From CAWCTD01 sp963798455 (GTDB taxonomy: Bacteria > Acidobacteriota > Terriglobia > Bryobacterales > Bryobacteraceae), in NCBI GenBank assembly GCA_963798455.1, contig CAWCTD010000003.1, positions 4,278,001 through 4,342,000 of the forward strand: a DNA stretch of 64,000 nucleotides. The letters are read 5' to 3'. The notes below the pieces were generated by a model. It was not told the DNA's origin. It did no database searches and worked only from the letters and a program-made list of their open reading frames with translations. Position 1 is the stretch's first letter. Each line of letters begins with the position of its first letter. Made by a program: the position numbers and the translations under genes. Positions 57,760 through 64,000 of this stretch are shown here, one piece after another.

Positions 57760-58272
57760 CTATGGGAGATCGCGCGCAACCATGCGGGCTTCCGCCCCCT
57801 TACGCCGCCAAGCGTGTTTCCCGTATACGTCGCCGAGCGTCGCCACACCCGGCACCGGGAAGACGTACACGATATTGTTGTCCGAGCCGATCGCGAGGCG
57901 CTGTTGTGCAATTTCGTTTGAGTCAGCATATCGATCGATCCGAGTCGCAAGCCATGGGATAGCAGAATCGAAGACGATGTGGCCATCGTGATCGCGCTGC
58001 TCTCCGCTGGGAGTGATGTCATAAGAGCGGACATCGAGCACTGCGGAGTTCGCCGAGTACCAATGACGCTTGGCGGACACCTCCGTGAGACCTGCCCCCG
58101 GCATTGGCACAGTATCCACCATCCGACCATGCACGTTGTAAGCCACCCACGTTCCGGCAAGCCTCCGGGCCGTTCTCCAACATCGATAGCGGTTCACAAA
58201 ATCCCAGCACTGGCTGGCGACGATGTTCGCAATGAATCCGAGAGCTAGGCCAAACCAGAAAATCGAAGTCAT
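57760..58272 (-). CDS. Membrane-anchored protein of unknown function
   Basis: 170 residues. An N-terminal transmembrane helix (IFWFGLALGFIANIVASQCW) and a basic segment (RYRCWRTARRLAG) are followed by a beta-rich cytoplasmic or extracytoplasmic domain (WVAYNVHGRMV, HIVFDSAIPWLATR). I recognise no family. It occupies the space between carbamoyltransferase remnant 1 and the divergent HEPN-motif gene. Its codon use is less GC-rich than the window average, as judged by eye. Confidence 0.65.
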   Translation of the reverse strand: MTSIFWFGLALGFIANIVASQCWDFVNRYRCWRTARRLAGTWVAYNVHGRMVDTVPMPGAGLTEVSAKRHWYSANSAVLDVRSYDITPSGEQRDHDGHIVFDSAIPWLATRIDRYADSNEIAQQRLAIGSDNNIVYVFPVPGVATLGDVYGKHAWRRKGAEARMVARDLP

Positions 58273-58447
58273 CGCTTCTCAGTCTAGCCCTGGATGGACG
58301 CTGCCGGGCACTATCGCAGTTCCCGGCGACCCACGTCGGGGCGTGCCGCCGAAGGGTTAGCGGGTCCCGATCTGCTCGATTCATCGTCGATCGAAGTTTC
58401 AGAGTGATGGCGGGATGAAAGGGTGTCGGGCAAGCGAAAATGGGGCG

Positions 58448-59536
58448 ATGACTGAGAATGCTGCTGACGATCACGAGTCTGAGGGGATCCAGCCGAAATC
58501 GCGGTTTGAGGAATTCGCTGAGATCCTGAAGCCGCTGTTCTGGGCGGATGATTTCAACCGTGCAGATCGAATGCTGGAATTCGTTTGCACACTGGTGAGG
58601 GCAGCCGGCCTCGAAGACACAGGATGGGATTCGTATCAGGAATCGCTGGCGCTCCTTGAGGACCTGAAGAGGCTGTGGAGTCTGGACCTTCCAAAAGAGA
58701 CCTTCCCGGAACCCGATAGCACGCGCATGCGCCTGTACTTGATCTCGTACTGCCACGTGACGGAGATGAACCTCCCTTATGAGCTGATAGCAAATCTTCT
58801 GCATCTGCGACTTGGGAGGAAGTATGCAATCGAGCCGTTCGGGGTCTTGTACCGGAAACCCACTAAGAAACCCAAGGTGCCGAGCTTCATGCAAGGGCGG
58901 CGTCCGCCAAGCCCCGAGGCGAAGATCAAGGAGATCGAAAAGCTGTCACAGGAGGCGGGGCTGCCAGGTGTCGGTGTAGCGCTGCGAAGCGTTTATGACA
59001 GCGTAATCCGCAATGCCGTGTACCACTCCGATTACGTTCTCCATGACGGCTCAATGCGGCTGTTGTCTGGGTATCGGAAATCGAGAAGAGAAAACGTGAT
59101 GACGGGGAGGGTGCCGTTCGATGAGCTGTTTGAGAGCCTGGAAGAGGCGTTCGCGTTCTTCTCCGCGCTGATAGTTCTCTACAATCGGGCGAAGTCGTCG
59201 TTCAAGGGTTTCCATCACAGCATGTTGCCATTCGATGCGCATTATAAAGGACTGCTCGAATTGACGTTCGATGGCAATGAGCTGACCGGATTTCGGGCAT
59301 ACTGGCCCAACGAAAGCCTGAGCATCTACGCCCGAACCAAGAACGGCTGCATGGCGCAGAACATTACGTTTGAGGCCGATGGCAGTATCAATTTCATGGT
59401 CGGGCTATATGCGAGCAGTCCCGGAAAGTTTTCGCCGTTGGTCGAACGTGATGCGGAACCAATCTATCCAAAGATTCCCGGAACGGACGTTCGACCGTAC
59501 TGGCCAGTAGAATTGAAGCCGTATTGCGCATATTAG
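58448..59536 (+). CDS. Uncharacterised protein with a HEPN-like R-x4-H motif
   Basis: 362 residues from MTENAADDHESEG; an in-frame start at 58415 is possible. The first 170 residues are helical (FAEILKPLFWADDFNRADRM). The motif IRNAVYHSDYVL (about 190-201) has R-N-A-V-Y-H, the R-x4-H pattern with a polar residue after Arg that marks HEPN ribonuclease or nucleotide-binding domains. The following LFESLEEAFAFFSALIVLY helix fits the HEPN bundle. The C-terminal beta-rich part (LELTFDGNELTGFRAYWP) is unassigned. HEPN proteins are frequent in toxin and defence systems; that role here is inference. No partner antitoxin is adjacent in frame. Confidence 0.7.
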   Translation: MTENAADDHESEGIQPKSRFEEFAEILKPLFWADDFNRADRMLEFVCTLVRAAGLEDTGWDSYQESLALLEDLKRLWSLDLPKETFPEPDSTRMRLYLISYCHVTEMNLPYELIANLLHLRLGRKYAIEPFGVLYRKPTKKPKVPSFMQGRRPPSPEAKIKEIEKLSQEAGLPGVGVALRSVYDSVIRNAVYHSDYVLHDGSMRLLSGYRKSRRENVMTGRVPFDELFESLEEAFAFFSALIVLYNRAKSSFKGFHHSMLPFDAHYKGLLELTFDGNELTGFRAYWPNESLSIYARTKNGCMAQNITFEADGSINFMVGLYASSPGKFSPLVERDAEPIYPKIPGTDVRPYWPVELKPYCAY

Positions 59537-59763
59537 CAATCCGTGAAGGCGACGGGGGTGTGGCAACTTGCCATCGAACAGCGAAGCTTTCAGGTGTAAA
59601 ACGCGGCTATCGGAAAGTGACTGGCGGCGCGGGCCGGAAGTCCCGTTGTGGGAAGCGTCAGCGCGGCGCACCCGTTGCTGATCACTGACACGAACGCGCC
59701 TTTTGCCGGCATTGCGAGCCACCTTCCCGTCAACCGTGGTCGAATCTGCGCTCAAGCCCGATC

Positions 59764-59786
59764 AACCGCTTCCTGACGGTCGCGGA
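59764..59786. repeat. Solo REP-like half unit
   Basis: AACCGCTTCCTGACGGTCGC resembles the arms of the inverted pair at 24544-24606 (AACCGCTCGCTGACGCTCGC). It lies in the 355-bp gap 59537-59891, which otherwise holds only carbamoyltransferase remnant 2. Confidence 0.4.
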
Positions 59787-59821
59787 ACCGGTGTCAGAGC
59801 CGGGCGAGGCGGGCCTGGCCT

Positions 59822-59885
59822 CTACCTCTCCGGGAAGAAGTTGCCGAAGAAGATGGCGTCCATGCCGGAGGAGGCAGAGATCAAG
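59822..59885 (-). pseudogene. Remnant of a carbamoyltransferase 3' end (copy 2)
   Basis: The reverse strand reads SSGMDAIFFGNFFPER and a stop. This aligns with SSGIDAMFVGNFFLEK plus stop at the end of the intact gene. About 20 codons are recognisable, at about 85% nucleotide identity over the best 50 bp. The changes are mostly conservative, so it may come from a paralogue, not a recent copy. Confidence 0.7.
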
Positions 59886-59891
59886 AGCACT

Positions 59892-60110
59892 TCAAGTAGC
59901 CGGGTTGACCTCGATCACTCCGGCGATGCTTGAGGGGGCGGGGATCGCCAGGCCTTCCTGGCGCAAGCCCTCGAGGTGAAACTCAATCGCCTCCTGGATG
60001 AGCCGCTCCACCTCTTGCCGTGAATCGCCAACAGAAATGACCCCTGGAAGATCCGGGACATAAGCGCCCCACGAGGCGGGGCCTTCCTCATAGATCACGG
60101 TATACGTCAT
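59892..60110 (-). CDS. HicB-family antitoxin-like protein
   Basis: 72 residues. TYTVIYEEGPASWGAYVPDLPGVISVGDSRQEVERLIQEAIEFHLEGL is the HicB N-domain in one piece (partly degraded RNase H fold). The short form lacks the C-terminal DNA-binding domain of longer HicB proteins. The toxin HicA (about 60 residues, with GSH motif) is normally next to it but is not visible on either side, so this is an orphan. It lies between the intact carbamoyltransferase and remnant 2. Confidence 0.85.
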   Translation of the reverse strand: MTYTVIYEEGPASWGAYVPDLPGVISVGDSRQEVERLIQEAIEFHLEGLRQEGLAIPAPSSIAGVIEVNPAT

Positions 60111-60190
60111 CGGCCTTCCCTATGGTACAGCCGCACAGCAATGCACCGGGCCGACCCTGCGGGTCGGCTGGACAAGACGGGAGTCTTATC

Positions 60191-61768
60191 CTACTTCTCC
60201 AGGAAGAAGTTGCCGACGAACATGGCGTCGATGCCTGAGGAGTAGAAGCTGCGCACGGCGTCGCGCGGGGTGCAGACCAGGGGGTCGCCGAACAGATTGA
60301 ACGACGTGTTATAGAGCACCGGCAGACCCGTGGCCTTGCCGGTGGCCTGCAGCAGTTCCCAGAACAGCGGATTTTCCTCGCGGCGCACGGTGTGCACCCG
60401 GACCAGGTCGCTCCCCAGGATGGCGCCCTCGAAGTGCTTGCGCTGCTCCGGCCGGACGCGGCCCACGGTAGCCAGAAAACGGGCGTTCGGCCCCACGTCG
60501 AAGTACTGGCCGGCGACCTCCTCCGGAACAGAGGCGGCGAACTTGCGGAAGGGCTCACGGTGCTTGATGTAGATGTTCAGGTTCTCCGTCGAGTACGGGT
60601 TCAGCGGAGAAGCGAGAATGCTGCGGTTGCCGAGCGCGCGCGGGCCGAACTCCATGCGGCCGTGCATCCAGGCTACGATCTTCTGGTCGTGGATCTCGCG
60701 CACGGCGGTTTCGATGAGCTCGCCGGTGGTCAGCAGGTACCGGAAGTTGAGCTTGCAGTTTTCCAGAACCGTTTTGCACTCCTCCGCGGTGAAGCTTGGA
60801 CCCAGGCAGAGATCGTCGAAAGAAACAGGCGTGCGCTCGTGAAAGACGTGGTGCCAGGCGTAGAGCGCGGCTCCCAAGGCCGTCCCGGCATTGCCTGCCG
60901 CGGGCTGCACGAACACGTTCTTCCAATGGCCGCTGCGCTCCAGGGCGGCCACCAGCAGCACATTCAGCGCCAATCCGCCGGCCAAGCAAAGGTTCTCGCC
61001 CTCTCCCGCCATCCCGATGACCGCCTGCTCGATGGCGTGCTGAAGACCAGCCGCCACCGAAGCCCGCATGGGGCCGGGGATTTCCGCGCCGTCGGTAACG
61101 CCCAGCCGCTTGTAAAACTTGGGGCTGAAACCGCCGCGGCTGTTGTCTTCGCCACGCAGGAAGGAACGGTCGATCCGTGGCCATCCGGCGTCCCGGGGAG
61201 AGAGAATCTGGAGGAACATCTCGTGAAAGCGGGCGTCCCCCGAGGTGGAGAGCCACTGCACCTTGTGCTCGTCGGCGTTGGGCTCGAAGCCGAGAAGCGC
61301 GGTCACCCGGCCGTAAAACTCACCCAGAGAGTCGGGATGATAGAGCTCTTTGTCCAGGATCAACTGGCGCCCTATGGCTTTCCAGCGGGCGCCGCAACGG
61401 AAGTCCCCGTTGCGATCCAAGGTCAGCACCGTGGCTTCTTCGAAGGGAGAGGCGTGACCGGCGGAAGCCGCGTGCGCCAGGTGGTGCTCCACCAGAACGA
61501 CCTCGCACTTGGGGAACATGTCCCTGAGCTGGAGCTGGACGACCGCCTCGCGGTCGTGCGTAAAGGGCCGCGCGATCGCCACGCAGTCCACGTCAGCGGC
61601 CCGCACCCCGGCGATGCGCAGGGCGGCGGCGATGGCATCGGCGGGAAGCTCGCCAGGCTGGAAACGCCGTGCCACTTTTTTCTGCTCGACCGCGGCGACC
61701 AGCGCGCCGTCCTTCAAAACGGCGCAGGCGGCGTCGTTCAGCAGGCCGCCGATTCCAAGAATGATCAT
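60191..61768 (-). CDS. NodU/CmcH-family carbamoyltransferase
   Basis: 525 residues. The N-terminal Kae1-like half opens MIILGIGGLLNDAACAVLKDG and has the metal-binding VEHHLAHAASA. The C-terminal half shows WMHGRMEFGPRALGNRSILA and PVLYNTSFNLFGDPLV, the conserved carbamoyltransferase motifs. The enzyme activates carbamoyl phosphate with ATP and transfers the carbamoyl group to a hydroxyl of a sugar or secondary metabolite. An ATGKATG tandem near residue 475 is absent from remnant 1. The 5' end overlaps the glnS stop by 4 bp. Confidence 0.93.
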   Translation of the reverse strand: MIILGIGGLLNDAACAVLKDGALVAAVEQKKVARRFQPGELPADAIAAALRIAGVRAADVDCVAIARPFTHDREAVVQLQLRDMFPKCEVVLVEHHLAHAASAGHASPFEEATVLTLDRNGDFRCGARWKAIGRQLILDKELYHPDSLGEFYGRVTALLGFEPNADEHKVQWLSTSGDARFHEMFLQILSPRDAGWPRIDRSFLRGEDNSRGGFSPKFYKRLGVTDGAEIPGPMRASVAAGLQHAIEQAVIGMAGEGENLCLAGGLALNVLLVAALERSGHWKNVFVQPAAGNAGTALGAALYAWHHVFHERTPVSFDDLCLGPSFTAEECKTVLENCKLNFRYLLTTGELIETAVREIHDQKIVAWMHGRMEFGPRALGNRSILASPLNPYSTENLNIYIKHREPFRKFAASVPEEVAGQYFDVGPNARFLATVGRVRPEQRKHFEGAILGSDLVRVHTVRREENPLFWELLQATGKATGLPVLYNTSFNLFGDPLVCTPRDAVRSFYSSGIDAMFVGNFFLEK

Positions 61769-63486
61769 CCCTTTTCCTTGAGAGCTTTCTCGATCTTGGC
61801 CCAGGTGTCCCTCAGCACCACTGTCCGGTTGAACACCGGGCTATCCGGTTGCGAGTCAGGGTCCACGCAAAAATAACCCAGCCGCTCGAATTGATACCGG
61901 CTGCCGTGCGGGGCGCCCGAGAGACTGGGCTCGAGCTTGCAGCCGCTCAGAACCTCCAGGGACTTCGGATTGAGATAGGCCGCGAATTCCAGTCCTTCGC
62001 TCTCATCGCCCGGGTTCTCGCGGCTGAAGAGAGTGTCGTAGAGGCGCACTTCGGCTTCCACGGCGTGGGCGGCGGAGACCCAATGAATGGTCGATTTGAC
62101 CTTTCGCCCGTCGGGAGGAGAGTTGCCGCCCCGCGTTTCGGGATCGTACGTGCAATGGAGTTCCACCACCAGGCCCGTCTCCTCATCTTTCACCACGCGG
62201 GTGCAGCGAATGAAGTAGGCATACCGCAAGCGCACCTCGCGTCCGGGAGCCAGCCGGAAGAACTGTTTGGGCGGATCTTCGCGAAAGTCCTCCTGCTCGA
62301 TGTAAATCACTCGTGAGAACGGCACTTTGCGCGTGCCCATGGCGGCGTCCTCGGGGTTGTTGACCGCGTCCATGTCCTCGACCGCACCTTCCGGGTAGTT
62401 GTCGATGACCACGCGCAGGGGCCGCAGCACGGCCATGACCCTGGGGGCGCGCTTGTTCAAGTCCTCGCGAATGGAATGTTCCAGCAGGGACAGCTCAATC
62501 GTGCCATTGGTCTTGGACACGCCGACCCTGGCGCAAAAGCTCCGAATTCCTTCAGGTGTATAGCCGCGGCGGCGGATGCCGGAGAGCGTCGGCATGCGGG
62601 GGTCGTCCCAGCCGCTCACGTGTCCCTGTTGCACCAAGGTGAGCAGCTTGCGCTTGCTCAACAACGTATAGGTGAGATTGAGCCGGTCAAACTCGATCTG
62701 CTGAGGATGATAGACGCCCAACTGATCGAGATACCAGTCGTAGAGCGGCCGGTGATCTTCAAATTCCAGCGTGCAGATGGAATGCGTGATGCCCTCGATG
62801 GAGTCCGACTCTCCATGGGTGTAGTCATACATCGGGTAGATGCACCACTTGTCGCCGGTGCGATGGTGCTCGGCGTGGAGGATACGGTACATGACCGGGT
62901 CGCGCATGTTGAGGTTGGGAGAGGCCATGTCCACCTTGGCCCGCAGGGTGCGGGAGCCGTCGGGAAACTCGCCGGCCTTCATGCGCTCGAACAGGTCCAG
63001 GTTCTCTTCGATCGAACGGTCGCGGTAGGGGCTGTTCTTACCGGGCTCGGTGAGAGTGCCGCGGTACTCGCGGATCTCATCCGCGGTCAGATCGCACACG
63101 TAAGCCTTTCCGGCTTTGATCAACTGCACGGCCCACTGGTACAACTGGTCGAAGTAGTCGGAGGCATAAAACAGCCGGTCCTCCCAATCGAAACCGAGCC
63201 AGCGCACATCGCAAATAATGGACTCGACGTACTCGAGTTCCTCTTTCGAGGGGTTGGTGTCGTCGAAGCGCAGGTTGCATTTGCCGCCGAACTCCGCCGC
63301 CAGGCCGAAGTTGAGGCAGATGGACTTGGCGTGGCCGATGTGGAGGTAGCCGTTGGGCTCCGGCGGGAAGCGCGTGTGGACGCGCCCTCCGAACCTGTTT
63401 GTTTTCAGGTCTTCGAGGATCATCTCGCGGACGAAATGGGAGGGACCAGTCCTTTGTTCGGGCGGGTCGGGACTTGACGTGCTCAT
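61765..63486 (-). CDS. glnS: Glutaminyl-tRNA synthetase
   Basis: 573 residues. The class I signatures HIGHAKS (about 47-53) and LLSKRKL (KMSKS loop) are present, as is RFPPEPNGYLHIGHA. The C-terminal anticodon-binding beta-barrels (DTLFSREN, GCKLEPSLSG) complete it. It charges tRNA-Gln directly, so the genome need not use the indirect route for glutamine. Its start overlaps the gltX stop by 4 bp (ATGA), so the two synthetases are coupled. Confidence 0.97.
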   Translation of the reverse strand: MSTSSPDPPEQRTGPSHFVREMILEDLKTNRFGGRVHTRFPPEPNGYLHIGHAKSICLNFGLAAEFGGKCNLRFDDTNPSKEELEYVESIICDVRWLGFDWEDRLFYASDYFDQLYQWAVQLIKAGKAYVCDLTADEIREYRGTLTEPGKNSPYRDRSIEENLDLFERMKAGEFPDGSRTLRAKVDMASPNLNMRDPVMYRILHAEHHRTGDKWCIYPMYDYTHGESDSIEGITHSICTLEFEDHRPLYDWYLDQLGVYHPQQIEFDRLNLTYTLLSKRKLLTLVQQGHVSGWDDPRMPTLSGIRRRGYTPEGIRSFCARVGVSKTNGTIELSLLEHSIREDLNKRAPRVMAVLRPLRVVIDNYPEGAVEDMDAVNNPEDAAMGTRKVPFSRVIYIEQEDFREDPPKQFFRLAPGREVRLRYAYFIRCTRVVKDEETGLVVELHCTYDPETRGGNSPPDGRKVKSTIHWVSAAHAVEAEVRLYDTLFSRENPGDESEGLEFAAYLNPKSLEVLSGCKLEPSLSGAPHGSRYQFERLGYFCVDPDSQPDSPVFNRTVVLRDTWAKIEKALKEKG

Positions 63487-64000
63487 GATCGCAACCTCTG
63501 AATAGCCTGGTCGATACGTTTGAGGCAGGTTTGCGGTCCGAGAGCCTCCAGGGTCTCGAACAGGGGAGGCGCCGCTTTCCGGCCACAGACGGCCACGCGA
63601 ATCGGCTGGAACATCAGGCCGGGCTTGACCCCCATGGCGGCGGCCTCGGCCCTCAGCGCCGGCTCCAGGGCCGGGTGAGTGAACTCCGTCTTTGCGAGCA
63701 AGGCGAGGGCCCGTTCCAGCACGGCCAGGGCAAGCTTCGCGTCTCCCTTCTGGGGGATCAATTCGGCGACGTCATACGGTGGCAGTTCATCGAGGAAGAA
63801 GAAGTCCGCTGCCGCCACTGCTTCCTTGAGGGTCCTGATCCGCTCGCGGATCAGGGGTGTCACCGCGAGGAGCTTGCCGGGCTCGACACGGTAACCGGCG
63901 GCCTCGAGGAACGGCTCGATCCGGCCGGCAAGCTCGTCGATGGGCATAGCCCGGAGATGCTCCGCGTTGAGCCAGATGGCCTTCGGATCGAAGGGGTCGT
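63483..64000 (-). CDS. gltX: Glutamyl-tRNA synthetase, C-terminal part (5' end beyond the window)
   Basis: 172 codons run openly from the right edge to the stop at 63483. FDPKAIWLNAEHLRAMP, TLKEAVAAADFFF, and GLMFQPIRVAVCGRKAAPPLFETLEALG are the C-terminal anticodon-binding region of GltX. An internal ATG at 63947 is not the true start. GltX charges tRNA-Glu. It is upstream of glnS in the same operon. Confidence 0.93.
   Translation of the reverse strand, partial: DPFDPKAIWLNAEHLRAMPIDELAGRIEPFLEAAGYRVEPGKLLAVTPLIRERIRTLKEAVAAADFFFLDELPPYDVAELIPQKGDAKLALAVLERALALLAKTEFTHPALEPALRAEAAAMGVKPGLMFQPIRVAVCGRKAAPPLFETLEALGPQTCLKRIDQAIQRLRS

Overview
This 64 kb window is high-GC chromosomal DNA from a Gram-negative-type bacterium. 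It contains an outer-membrane efflux protein, RND pump parts, a beta-barrel protein and a Wzt-like polysaccharide exporter ATPase. The likely source is an Acidobacteriota chromosome near the replication origin, in the Bryobacterales/Solibacter neighbourhood. That placement is my inference from style: high GC, many secreted glycoside hydrolases, a futalosine-pathway MqnD, and dnaA-dnaN-gyrB close to mnmG-rsmG-parA-parB. No marker sequence was compared. Nothing in the window looks like a prophage, insertion sequence, CRISPR array or rRNA operon.

Layout. 1-4.5 kb: the end of a DapA-family gene, a CPBP-like membrane protein, a PAS-GGDEF cyclase with two PilZ proteins (a small c-di-GMP module), small membrane proteins and tRNA-Ile2. 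4.6-10.3 kb: a TolC/RND/adaptor efflux operon whose RND gene is broken by about 15 single-base shifts. 10.3-18.9 kb: guaA, an S41 protease, a MerR-type regulator, a HEAT-repeat protein, mqnD, comF, an HNH nuclease and infC. 19-24.5 kb: dnaA, a candidate oriC, dnaN and gyrB. 24.5-36 kb: alr, then a cell-surface glycan cluster of five single glycosyltransferases, one GT2-GT4 fusion, a coiled-coil methyltransferase and a Wzt-like ATPase.

36.4-45.7 kb: tRNA-Met, parB, parA with an adjacent parS site, rsmG, mnmG, purD, tRNA-Arg and dnaE. purD and dnaE carry a second dense patch of frameshifts. 45.7-46.3 kb: a short segment bounded on its far side by a second, diverged copy of the last 38 codons of dnaE. 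46.3-57.4 kb: a GH31 glycosidase, accA, a MacA-like adaptor with an ABC ATPase but no permease, a GH2 glycosidase, OsmC, a methyltransferase and a duplicated beta-barrel protein. 57.4-60.2 kb: a mosaic accessory stretch with two remnants of a carbamoyltransferase 3' end, a membrane protein, a HEPN-motif protein and an orphan HicB antitoxin. 60.2-64 kb: the intact carbamoyltransferase, glnS and the 3' part of gltX.

How it fits together. The core is replication and segregation machinery around the origin, interleaved with housekeeping genes and an envelope programme (glycan synthesis and export, efflux, secreted glycosidases). The most unusual structures are the displaced gene ends after dnaE and the carbamoyltransferase gene, the small cargo genes lying between those gene ends, and the two sharply bounded frameshift patches. 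The frameshift patches look more like uncorrected sequence than decayed genes, because both broken genes are otherwise full length.
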